This document shows positions 10,013-18,725 of a stretch of 64,000 nt of DNA, one piece after another. This stretch comes from Thermohalobaculum sp050331335 (lineage in GTDB: Bacteria > Pseudomonadota > Alphaproteobacteria > Rhodobacterales > Rhodobacteraceae), in contig JBHJGY010000024.1 of assembly GCA_050331335.1 (NCBI GenBank), forward strand, positions 13,674-77,673, read 5' to 3'. Numbering within the stretch: the stretch's first letter is position 1; each line of letters starts with the position of its first letter. A program made the position numbers and the translations under genes. A model generated the notes under the pieces. The model made no database searches, was not told the origin of the DNA, and was given only the letters and a program-made list of their open reading frames with translations.

Positions 10013-11247
10013 GGCGCGAGCCGGAAGAGCAGGGCCTTGAGATACCCGGTCTCGGGCAGGGCAGGGTGCTGGGGGTGGTCCGGCCCCGCTCGTCCGGAGC
10101 GCACCAGGGCGGCGTAACGTCCGGCCTTGCGAATCCCCGCCGCACAGGCGCTGCGGAATGCCTCCGCCGAGACGGCACCGGAGCATGAACAGAGCATGAG
10201 CCAGCCCTCCGGCGTCACGAGACCCGCGGCCCGTCGGGCCGTGCGCTCATAGGCGCGCAGTCCCGCCTCCAGCGCGGGCTTTGCAGGTGCGAAGGTGGGT
10301 GGATCGCAAATCACCAGCCCGTAGCGCTCCTGAGCGGCGGCGGCCTGTGCCATTGCGTCGAAGGCGTCGGCGCGGCGGGTATCGTAGCGTTCGGCCAGCC
10401 CCCGGAGGTTTGCGGCGGTGCGGGCAAGCGCGAGCGCCGGCTCGGAGCTGTCGATCGCCGTGACGCGAGCATCGGGGGCTGCGGCGAGGCAGGCGAGCCC
10501 GAACCCACCCACATGAGAGAAGACATCGAGGATCCGGGCGTCCGGCCCGAGCGCCGCGGCTATCCGGGCGGCCATCGCGTGGTTCTCGCGCTGGTCGTAG
10601 AACAGCCCCGTCTTCTGACCGGCATGGAGATCGGCCAGGTAAGTGGCGCCGTTCATCTCTACGGGAACGGGAGCCGAGACGGTTCCCCGAACGACCTCCA
10701 GCCGCGTCTCCAGACCCTCGAGCTTGCGCACTCTCGACTGGGCGTTGACCACGATGGCCTGCGCTGGCGGCGCACCGGTTTCCGACAGAGCTGTGTCGAG
10801 ACCGGCGATCAAGGTCGGCAAGCGCGGCTCGAGCCAGGCGGCGTTCGGTTGGATCACGATGGCCGGACCGTAGCGGTCCAGCACAAGGCCGGGCAGCCCG
10901 TCCCCTTCCGCATGGACGAGCCTGCAGAACGCCGCCTCAGCGCCCAGGGCGACTTGGCGCAGGCGAATGGCGCGCCGGAGGCGATCCGCGAACCAACCGG
11001 CGCCGATTTCGACATCGGGGTCGGCATCCAGAAAGCGCGCGGCGATCTGGCTCTCTGAGTTTAAGGCGAAGGCGCCGAGCGGGCCGTCTCTGTCCTCGCG
11101 CCGCACCACGCTCCCTGAGGTCAGCGCCCGTGTGCGGCGGTCCATGGCGATCTCGTCGGCATAAGCCCAAGGGGCGCCCTCGCTGAGGCGGCGACCCTTG
11201 CCGGGACGGAGCTTGACGGTCGGGCGGGGCGCGGGTGCGTCGGACAT
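10009..11247 (-). CDS. Class I SAM-dependent rRNA cytosine methyltransferase, RlmI-like
   Basis: The protein has 412 residues. An N-terminal PUA-like region (VKLRPGKGRRLSEGAPWAY) precedes a Rossmann methyltransferase domain. The hallmark GQKTGLFYDQREN and the SAM-binding segment ILDVFSHVGGFGLACLAA are present. The catalytic-loop motif ICDPPTFAP is also there, and LMLCSCSG provides the expected cysteine near the C-terminus. This matches COG1092/RlmI-type 23S rRNA m5C methyltransferases. The stop overlaps the start of the PIN-domain gene, so both are made from one transcript. The exact rRNA target is not determined. Confidence 0.9.
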   Translation of the reverse strand: MSDAPAPRPTVKLRPGKGRRLSEGAPWAYADEIAMDRRTRALTSGSVVRREDRDGPLGAFALNSESQIAARFLDADPDVEIGAGWFADRLRRAIRLRQVALGAEAAFCRLVHAEGDGLPGLVLDRYGPAIVIQPNAAWLEPRLPTLIAGLDTALSETGAPPAQAIVVNAQSRVRKLEGLETRLEVVRGTVSAPVPVEMNGATYLADLHAGQKTGLFYDQRENHAMAARIAAALGPDARILDVFSHVGGFGLACLAAAPDARVTAIDSSEPALALARTAANLRGLAERYDTRRADAFDAMAQAAAAQERYGLVICDPPTFAPAKPALEAGLRAYERTARRAAGLVTPEGWLMLCSCSGAVSAEAFRSACAAGIRKAGRYAALVRSGRAGPDHPQHPALPETGYLKALLFRLAP

Positions 11248-11297
11248 CGCAGCCGGGATAGCCGGTGGCGGCCGGCACGACTAGAGCGGAACGAAAA

Positions 11298-11322
11298 GAG
11301 GGCCGCGAATTTCGCGGCCCTC
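11298..11322 (-). terminator. Intrinsic terminator after the 26-codon ORF
   Basis: A perfect 12-bp inverted repeat (GAGGGCCGCGAA and its complement, one central base) is followed on the minus strand by TTTTCGTT, a short U-run. It lies 46 bases downstream of the small ORF stop and just upstream of the methyltransferase start, so it ends the transcript arriving from the 11.4-12.5 kb side. Confidence 0.75.
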
Positions 11323-11368
11323 CCGTGAGCTTGAGCGTCTGGCCCTGACCGGGCCGGGGCCCCAGCGG

Positions 11369-11449
11369 TCAGCAATGGGAAAGAGGCTGCTCCTTCGTCA
11401 TGCTGTTCCCACCATCCTGGCTCAAACGCCCAAAGGTCTCACTCGACAT
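11369..11449 (-). CDS. 26-residue ORF with strong Shine-Dalgarno and its own terminator
   Basis: On the minus strand AAAGGAGGTGG stands 5 bases upstream of an ATG. It opens a 26-codon frame beginning MSSETFGRLSQDGG, containing NSMTKEQPL and ending in SHC before TGA. The ribosome-binding site is nearly a full complement to the 16S rRNA 3' end, unusually good for such a short frame. A perfect intrinsic terminator follows. The peptide is polar, has no signal or membrane segment and ends in cysteine. It may be a real microprotein, a leader peptide, or part of a small regulatory RNA. It lies 73 bases after the metallo-hydrolase stop. I recognise no family. Confidence 0.45.
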   Translation of the reverse strand: MSSETFGRLSQDGGNSMTKEQPLSHC

Positions 11450-11522
11450 TGGACCACCTCCTTTCCGTTGTTGACCACTGCGAAGATCGTGGGTCATCCG
11501 GTGGCCCGATGCAAGCCGAAAC

Positions 11523-12458
11523 TCAGAGCGCGTGGTCCCAACGGCCTTTCACGAAGCGGTAACCGTCGCCCGCGCGCACCACATGGCCGAAGCTCGGGAA
11601 GTCGAGATGGCTCCCGGCGATCTCCAGGCGATCCGCGACCACCTGGTCGAGAAGCTTGGCCCGGGTCTCGGCGGCCATCGATTGATCCACATCGAAGGGG
11701 ATCGTCAGCTCCGGGCGGGCGAATTGGACGGGGCCGATATGCACGATGTCGGCCCAGAGAAGAAGGCTCTCGCCTGCGCTCTCGAGCATCAGCCCGGTGT
11801 GGCCCGGGGTGTGGCCCGGCAGATGCATCGCGGTCAGCCCAGGGGCGATCTCTGCGCCATGCTCGATCAGCGTGGTCCGCGCCTCATAGGGGGCGAAGGC
11901 GCCGCGGGCGGCAGCTACGAAGCTCTTGGTCTGCTCGTCGGCCCCCGTGAAATTGGCATCGTCGGTCCAGAAGGCGTGCTCGCGCGCATGCATCACGAGC
12001 TGGGCATTGGCGAAGGTGGCGGCGCCCTCCGTCGCGAAGATGCCGACATGATCCGGATGCGCATGGGTGGTGAAGAGGGTGTCGACGGCGGCTGGATCGA
12101 TGCCCGCGGCCGCGACAGCGCCGGGCAGATGGCCCGTGGTTGGTCCGAAGGCGCCCGCCGCGCCGCCATCGATCATGATGGTGCGATCGCCGAGCTCCAC
12201 GAGATAGGCATTGATGGAGGTGTCCACTGCGGTGCCCGAGAGGAATGCGCTGGCGACGAGCTCGGCATTGGCCTCAGGATCCGAGCCCGCGAGCATGTTG
12301 GCGTCCAGCGCAATAAAACCGTCGAGAAGCGCGGTCACGGTCGCCTCGCCAATCTGGCGACGGAAGACGCCGGCGACCTGGGTCCGGGCGCCCGCGGGCA
12401 GGAGGTTGAGGGTGAGGCTCGCGCCGGCGAGGGCGAGGACGGTGCGGCGGGTCTGCAT
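11523..12458 (-). CDS. Exported metallo-beta-lactamase-fold hydrolase
   Basis: The protein has 311 residues. The N-terminus has a twin arginine followed by a hydrophobic stretch and an Ala site (TRRTVLALAGASLTLNLLP), compatible with Tat or Sec export. The metal site is THAHPDH near residue 131, with HLPGHTPGHTG as the downstream histidine ligand region and a later Asp in WADIVH. This pattern is shared with lactonase-like and glyoxalase II-like MBL proteins. The substrate cannot be inferred. It is followed on the same strand by the 26-codon ORF. Confidence 0.85.
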   Translation of the reverse strand: MQTRRTVLALAGASLTLNLLPAGARTQVAGVFRRQIGEATVTALLDGFIALDANMLAGSDPEANAELVASAFLSGTAVDTSINAYLVELGDRTIMIDGGAAGAFGPTTGHLPGAVAAAGIDPAAVDTLFTTHAHPDHVGIFATEGAATFANAQLVMHAREHAFWTDDANFTGADEQTKSFVAAARGAFAPYEARTTLIEHGAEIAPGLTAMHLPGHTPGHTGLMLESAGESLLLWADIVHIGPVQFARPELTIPFDVDQSMAAETRAKLLDQVVADRLEIAGSHLDFPSFGHVVRAGDGYRFVKGRWDHAL

Positions 12459-12519
12459 GGGTATCTCCTCGAATGCGTTTGGCTGCTCCGAAGGTTACCA
12501 CCCAAATGCGTCACTTCGA

Positions 12520-13029
12520 TCAATCGCTGAAGGTGTAGGTTTTGCCGCGCGGGGTGAGGTTTCCCTTAAGATCTCCGGCCTCCGCGGTGATCCGCTCGAT
12601 CCGGCTCATCAGATCGGCATGGAGCGCTGGCAGCAGGTTCGAGCCCTGCATCGCTGCCTCCTGGCAGGCTTCGATCGTGGCGTCGGTCGCTTTGAGCTCG
12701 GTGGTCAGCGCGAGCATGCGGTCGGCCTCGGCCTCCGTGATGTAGTGAAAGTCCGTGGTCTCGTAGGTGATGTGACCGTGGGCGGCAAATTTCGCATCCT
12801 CGAGAAGCGCGCGCTGGGCCATCTCATCGAGATCGAGAAGCCCGGCAAGCTTCGCGCGCTGGGCGGTGTAATGCGCCTCTGCGTTGCGCAAGTCGGTGAC
12901 GATGCGGCGGTAGTAAGTGATGCGCTTGTCTTTTGCCTGCTGCTTCATGCGAAGCTGGAAGAAAAACCCGTATAGACCTGCGCCAATGGCCAAAAGTGAG
13001 ATGATCTGGAATGCAGTGCCGGCATCCAT
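12520..13029 (-). CDS. Membrane-anchored coiled hypothetical protein
   Basis: The protein has 169 residues. One N-terminal membrane helix (residues 6-26, IISLLAIGAGLYGFFFQL) is followed by a basic stop-transfer region and a mostly helical, charged cytoplasmic domain. It contains a FHYITEAEADRMLAL segment and many Ala, Glu and Leu residues suggesting coiled coil. I recognise no family. It lies on the same strand as the toxin-antitoxin group, 60 bases after the 58-residue membrane protein, and may share its transcript. Confidence 0.65.
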   Translation of the reverse strand: MDAGTAFQIISLLAIGAGLYGFFFQLRMKQQAKDKRITYYRRIVTDLRNAEAHYTAQRAKLAGLLDLDEMAQRALLEDAKFAAHGHITYETTDFHYITEAEADRMLALTTELKATDATIEACQEAAMQGSNLLPALHADLMSRIERITAEAGDLKGNLTPRGKTYTFSD

Positions 13030-13089
13030 GGCGGTCTCCCTCGCTGTTTGGACCCCTCTATAGAGGCGCAGCCCAGGTGGCGGAAGGGG

Positions 13090-13266
13090 TCAGCGGCCGA
13101 GCCGCTGCCTTATCGTGAGAAAGAGCCAGAGATAGACGGCAGCCGCCATGCCGAGCCCGATGACGCTCTCGACCCAGTGCAAGGACGGCCCCGCCAGCCA
13201 CCGCCAGACGAGAAACACCACCAGTGCCGCCGTCCCCGGCACGAGATAGAGGATCACCCGTTCCAT
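13090..13266 (-). CDS. 58-residue two-helix membrane protein coupled to the doc gene
   Basis: This frame begins MERVILYLVPGTAALVVF. It has two hydrophobic helices, about residues 4-22 and 32-51, joined by a short loop with SLHW, and ends RQRLGR. The ATG lies one base after the doc stop (TGAGATG), so translation is very probably coupled. Small hydrophobic proteins behind a toxin gene are not part of the standard Doc/Phd arrangement. It may be a passenger, or a membrane partner of the system. The family is unknown. Confidence 0.6.
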   Translation of the reverse strand: MERVILYLVPGTAALVVFLVWRWLAGPSLHWVESVIGLGMAAAVYLWLFLTIRQRLGR

Positions 13267-13267
13267 C

Positions 13268-13669
13268 TCACCTTGCCTCCGTCAGATCGATCGCATGCGC
13301 CTCGAAGAAGGCAGTAAGGGTCTCCACGCCGGCTTCGCGGCGTATCACCGCCATCCCGGCCTCGAACGATGCCACCTCCGGCGCGTCAAGATACCAGCCG
13401 TTGAGATCGAGGAAGACCACCGCGCTGAGCCAGGCAAGCCGCTTGTTGCCGTCCACCAACGCATGGCGCGTCGCAATCCCGTCGAACATCAGGGCGGCGA
13501 GATGGAAGGGCGAGGCATCGGGCTCATACTCCGCGGCGTGCCGGGCCCGGTCGAACCCTGCCTTCAGGGCGTCCGGCGCGGCGATTTTCAACTCCGCGCT
13601 GGCTTTCTCCATCTGGGATTTCAGTACGGCGAGGATCGCCTGTGGCTCGGGCCACTCGGTGTCCGTCAC
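13268..13669 (-). CDS. doc: Doc/Fic-family toxin (death-on-curing type)
   Basis: The protein has 133 residues, the size of Doc. The Fic core HALVDGNKRLAW (residues 69-80) has the His, Asp, Asn, Lys and Arg of the Doc-type motif H-x-x-x-D-x-N-K-R. Doc proteins phosphorylate EF-Tu and stop translation; here that is inferred from family only. The GTG start overlaps the antitoxin stop as GTGA, the usual tight coupling of toxin to antitoxin. The C-terminal part (VETLTAFFEAHAIDL) is also Doc-like. Confidence 0.85.
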   Translation of the reverse strand: MTDTEWPEPQAILAVLKSQMEKASAELKIAAPDALKAGFDRARHAAEYEPDASPFHLAALMFDGIATRHALVDGNKRLAWLSAVVFLDLNGWYLDAPEVASFEAGMAVIRREAGVETLTAFFEAHAIDLTEAR

Positions 13670-13893
13670 TGCCCGAAGAGCTTGAGGGTGTGGGCATAAC
13701 GCTCGGCCATCCGCTCGGCGGAGCGCCGGGTGCGCTCATAGCGCGAGTCGGCTTTGGCAACAGTCATCCGCCCGTCCTCGACGGTGACCGAGACCTCGGT
13801 GCCGATCTCGGCGCCGAGCGCGCGGAGCTCGTCGCGCGACACCGGGACGAACGCCCCATTCCCGTACTGCTTGATCTGCTTCATCGCCTTCAT
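13666..13893 (-). CDS. AbrB/MazE-type antitoxin
   Basis: The protein has 75 residues. The N-terminal half is a SpoVT/AbrB swapped-hairpin DNA-binding domain: MKQIKQYGNGAFVPVSRDEL, then LGAEIGTEVSVTVEDGRMTV. The C-terminal half (RRSAERMAERYAHTLKL) is a helical tail likely to bind and neutralise the toxin. It directly precedes doc with a 4-base overlap. Pairing of an AbrB-type antitoxin with Doc is known in place of Phd. A palindrome over the -10 region of its promoter suggests self-repression. The ATG at 13893 was chosen; one at 13884 is an alternative. Confidence 0.82.
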   Translation of the reverse strand: MKAMKQIKQYGNGAFVPVSRDELRALGAEIGTEVSVTVEDGRMTVAKADSRYERTRRSAERMAERYAHTLKLFGQ

Positions 13894-13921
13894 GTCAGCA
13901 CATCCCGACCGCATCACCTCT

Positions 13922-13957
13922 CGTGTCGTATATACACGCGTAAATACGGACAGACAA
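13922..13957 (-). promoter_or_regulatory. Promoter and operator of the AbrB-doc operon
   Basis: On the minus strand TTGTCT (13957-13952) and TATATA (13934-13929) are separated by exactly 17 bases, a good sigma-70-type promoter. The inverted repeat CGTGT-N7-ACACG (13922-13938) covers the -10 element, where the antitoxin could bind and repress. This agrees with the usual autoregulation of toxin-antitoxin loci. Confidence 0.6.
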
Positions 13958-14036
13958 GCGGAGTTCCGGACACCTGCCCCGCGAGCCCAACCGGCCGCGG
14001 CCGGCGGCGCCGAGCCGGAGGGTCGGCGCGGCGAAG

Positions 14037-15704
<1,668 letters not shown>

Positions 15705-15869
15705 GTCCCTGCTCCATTCATCGAGATCGCGGCAGGGATATCTGCTAGGCCCGGCTTGGGCAATGGGCGAGCCGCGGGCCGGGGAGCTCGGGGCTGCAGG
15801 TGACAACTCGGTTGCCGGCAGGTGGGCCATTTGCTACCGTTTAGATTGGGTGTGTTACGGGGTTAACTG

Positions 15870-16637
15870 ATGCGCGTAAGTCTGCGTGCTGCCATCGCGG
15901 CGGCGTGTTCACTGATCTGGGTGCCGGCTGGCGCCGCGACGATCACGTTCGATCGGGGCTTTGTCGACGACCAACAGGTTGGACCGAACAGTTTTGACCA
16001 GTTCGGCGTTTCGTTCGGCGGAAAGACCGATCTCTTCATCGAGGCACGCGGCGCTGAGCCAGACAGCACGCAGGGTTTTGCGACTACAGCGACTGGTGTT
16101 GCCGACACAGGCGCAACGTCGGCACTCGACGCGCAGCTTGGGCCATTCTTCCTTCGGACACTTGGCATCAACGCAGGCGCTGGCAGCTTCGACGCGAACG
16201 AGCCGGTTCTCAATGTGCGTTACGACCGGACACCGGCAGAGATTATTAGTGGCGAGATTTGGGACATCGACTCGGCCCGTAATGGCAATACCGAGGCATG
16301 GCGTGTCGAGTTGCGCGACGTGAACAACGATCCGCTCGCATCGATCAACAGCCCGGTGAGCCTTCGAGTGGACAATCTCGACACCGATCCTGCGGGAGGG
16401 TTCGCGAACCTCGACGGGCGAGCCTGGGAGTTTAGTTTCACCGACGACGACATCCCAGGTGGCACCATCGAAGATGTTGCGAGCCTTCAGATCTTCTTCA
16501 CCGGGTCTAAGACCGCAGGCATCGGGCTCGCCTTCAACAACTTCGAATCAGGGGTTGCTCCGGTGCCCTTGCCCGCGGGCGGGTTGCTGCTGCTGACGGG
16601 GCTCGCAGCCATTGCGGCGGTGCGCCGGGCGCGCTGA
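15870..16637 (+). CDS. VPLPA-CTERM sorted exported protein
   Basis: The protein has 255 residues with an N-terminal signal peptide (RAAIAAACSLIWVPAGA). The mature part is a beta-rich domain with acidic patches and a FDRGFVDDQQVGPNSFDQFG beginning. The C-terminus carries VPLPAGG, a hydrophobic helix and a basic VRRAR end. This tripartite tail is the VPLPA-CTERM form of PEP-CTERM signals, which in Rhodobacterales is processed by a dedicated exosortase. The protein is probably released or attached at the cell surface. No exosortase gene is in the window, so the enzyme must be encoded elsewhere. The function of the mature domain is unknown. Confidence 0.85.
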   Translation: MRVSLRAAIAAACSLIWVPAGAATITFDRGFVDDQQVGPNSFDQFGVSFGGKTDLFIEARGAEPDSTQGFATTATGVADTGATSALDAQLGPFFLRTLGINAGAGSFDANEPVLNVRYDRTPAEIISGEIWDIDSARNGNTEAWRVELRDVNNDPLASINSPVSLRVDNLDTDPAGGFANLDGRAWEFSFTDDDIPGGTIEDVASLQIFFTGSKTAGIGLAFNNFESGVAPVPLPAGGLLLLTGLAAIAAVRRAR

Positions 16638-17017
16638 ACCGGGTGATGCGCGCCGCCGCTCAGTCGCTGCGGCTGCACGGGGTCGTAACAGGGTCGTCGG
16701 AGACACGCGTCACGGACGGCCTCGGCGATATCCATCGCGAGCGCGCTGAGAAGCGCGGCGGCTGCACGGGCGGAGAGACCGAGGGCTCCGGCAATCTGGT
16801 TCACGCCCGGCAGTTTTGCGATCAGGTCGATCTGGCTGACATCGCACCCCTTTTTCCCTGCTTGTATGCCGCGCTTGGAGCAATTTCGACTTATCTACAA
16901 GTTGTGGGCGCGGTGCAGTGACAGGCTGCGACGGCCGAGCCTGTTTGGCACCGTGAGCTCTTGCGCTCGTGTTCTGGCCTGACTATCCGCATCTGAACGC
17001 GGAGTTGGAGGTGGGCG
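16638..17017. other. 380-bp intergenic stretch with no convincing gene
   Basis: A minus-strand frame through here reads LPGVNQIAGALGLSARAAAALL, vaguely like helical DUF937-type proteins. It would overlap the 3' end of the VPLPA-CTERM gene by 150 bases and lacks a good start, so I treat it as decayed or chance sequence. A plus-strand 92-codon frame also lacks a ribosome site and family features. Confidence 0.5.
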
Positions 17018-17386
17018 ATGCCGATTGGTTATCCTGAGATGCGGGTTGAGGTTGAACCGGCCGTCGCGGCGGCTGCCACGGGGTTTGCCGGTGAGCAAAA
17101 CGTGAAAATCACCCCCGGTGCCGAGCGCGCGGTTCGGATGTCGATCCTGCGCGAGGGCACCAAGAAAGGGGTGGAGACCATGCCCCAGGAGGTCGGGGCT
17201 GTGGCCCGGGAGGTGTTCGAAGCCGCACGCGCGGGCGGGCCGACCCCCGAGGGGCGTGCGCCTTATCTCGCCAAATCAAAGGTCCGACGGGCCTGGGACG
17301 CGGGCCGCGAGAACTGGCTCGCGACCCTCTGGCCAGAAATCGACTGGGGTGCGGCACCCGAAGGAGACGCCCCGGAGGAGGGCTGA
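17018..17386 (+). CDS. Hypothetical protein, 122 residues
   Basis: The ATG at 17018 is preceded by GGAGGTGGGCG, a good ribosome site. The protein is soluble, has no signal peptide, and shows an amphipathic helical centre (TPGAERAVRMSILREGTKKG, then EVFEAARAGG). It ends in an acidic tail (APEGDAPEEG). It has no recognised family. The gene ends 23 bases before the convergent secreted hypothetical. Codon use agrees with the genome. Confidence 0.6.
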   Translation: MPIGYPEMRVEVEPAVAAAATGFAGEQNVKITPGAERAVRMSILREGTKKGVETMPQEVGAVAREVFEAARAGGPTPEGRAPYLAKSKVRRAWDAGRENWLATLWPEIDWGAAPEGDAPEEG

Positions 17387-17409
17387 CCCTGCGCCCGGTC
17401 GGGCCTCGA

Positions 17410-17865
17410 TCAGTCCGCGCTGACGTGGATTTCGATCGCCCCGGTCTGTGTGGCCTGCGGCTCGGACGCCACTTCCACACGCACGACTTTGCCGGGCCGC
17501 ATCGTTGTCAGCTCCCGCGCCAGCGCTTCCGCTGCATCGCGGGCCGCCGGCGTGAAATAGCGCACAAGGTCGATTTGTTCGCCTGCCGCCGGCGTATCGT
17601 CGACCATCGCCACAGGCCAGCCATGATTGTCGAGGGTCAGGACCATTGCCCGGCGCATCGCCGGGGGCAATGCAGGGTCGGCTGCCATGGTGACCGGACC
17701 GCCTGCATAGGGCTCGGCAACCTCGGTCTTCAGCCGCGCCAGTGCCTCGCTACCGTCAGCGAGCGCGTGGCCCATCTTCGCTTCGCCCAGGCCAGCAACA
17801 CCCAGACCAATCGCCATCAGGGCCGTTGCCATGCCGGTGCCCCGCCAACCAATCGCAATCCTCAT
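17410..17865 (-). CDS. Hypothetical exported protein, 151 residues
   Basis: The N-terminus (WRGTGMATALMAIGLGVAGLGEA) looks like a signal peptide or single anchor. The remaining domain has LDNHGWPVAMVDDTP and EQIDLVRYFTPAARDAAEALAREL, followed by short beta strands ending IEIHVSAD. The C-terminal half resembles small periplasmic domains that bind other envelope proteins, but I cannot name the family. It is convergent with the 122-residue hypothetical and divergent from nadD. Confidence 0.6.
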   Translation of the reverse strand: MRIAIGWRGTGMATALMAIGLGVAGLGEAKMGHALADGSEALARLKTEVAEPYAGGPVTMAADPALPPAMRRAMVLTLDNHGWPVAMVDDTPAAGEQIDLVRYFTPAARDAAEALARELTTMRPGKVVRVEVASEPQATQTGAIEIHVSAD

Positions 17866-18080
17866 TTACCGTCTCCTTCTACCAGCGCGACGCGGGGCCG
17901 CCCGCTCACCCCCGGCGTGTATGACCAACTCAATCTCTCGGTTAGCTTGCACGTCATTGTGATCAAATTCGGGCAAGCCCTCGCGGGACGATGTTACAAT
18001 TGCGTCATATTTCTGTCAAACAGCACGGAGGCAGCGATCGACCGCCTCGTGTCGCCGCGCGGCCATTGACAGGCGCGCCG

Positions 18081-18725
18081 ATGCGCTCCGAAAAGAAGCT
18101 TTGGACGTATCAGAGAGGCGTGCCGATGTTCGTCAGAGGGCCCGTGGCGATGCCCGGACAACGCATCGGCCTGCTCGGCGGGTCCTTCGACCCGCCCCAC
18201 GAAGGCCATGTGCACATCACCCGTTGGGCGCTGCGCCGGTTGGCTCTCCATCGGGTTTGGTGGCTCGTGAGCCCTGGCAACCCGCTGAAGGCGGACGGGC
18301 CCGCGGAGATCGACCGCCGGGTCGCGGCCTGCCGGGCGCTGATCCAGCACCCCCGGGTGGTCGTGACCGATATCGAACGGCATCTCGGCAGCCCTTACAC
18401 CGCCCGAACGCTCGGCGCGCTCAGCAGACGCTATCCTGGTGTGCGGTTCGTTTGGCTGATGGGGGCGGACAATCTCACCGGCTTTCACCGCTGGGACCGC
18501 TGGGAGTGGATCCTCCGGCGCTATCCCGTGGGCGTGATGGCGCGGCCCGGCGAGCAACTCAAGGCGGGGTTTTCCCCGGCAGCCCGGCGCTTCTCCGAAG
18601 GCCGGGTGAGGCAGAATGCCGCAGCAGCGCTTGGGTGTTTGCCGACACCCTCCTGGGTGCTGCTCACGGGGCCGATGTCGGAAGCCTCTTCCACCGCGAT
18701 CAGGCGTCGGGGAGATTGGCCATGA
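18081..18725 (+). CDS. nadD: Nicotinate-nucleotide adenylyltransferase NadD
   Basis: This enzyme makes deamido-NAD from nicotinate mononucleotide and ATP in NAD synthesis. The nucleotidyltransferase signature GGSFDPPHEGH lies near the N-terminus, the substrate loop MGADNLTGFHRW in the middle, and SSTAIRRRG at the C-terminus. ATG 18081 gives 214 residues; ATG 18126, preceded by GAGAGGCG, is an equally credible start giving about 199 residues. The stop overlaps the start of dacB as ATGA. Confidence 0.93.
   Translation: MRSEKKLWTYQRGVPMFVRGPVAMPGQRIGLLGGSFDPPHEGHVHITRWALRRLALHRVWWLVSPGNPLKADGPAEIDRRVAACRALIQHPRVVVTDIERHLGSPYTARTLGALSRRYPGVRFVWLMGADNLTGFHRWDRWEWILRRYPVGVMARPGEQLKAGFSPAARRFSEGRVRQNAAAALGCLPTPSWVLLTGPMSEASSTAIRRRGDWP

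Noticed and set aside
16487..16804. 105-codon minus-strand frame with DUF937-like helix
   Set aside because: It would overlap the VPLPA-CTERM gene by 150 bases, uses a GTG without a clear ribosome site and only partly resembles the family.
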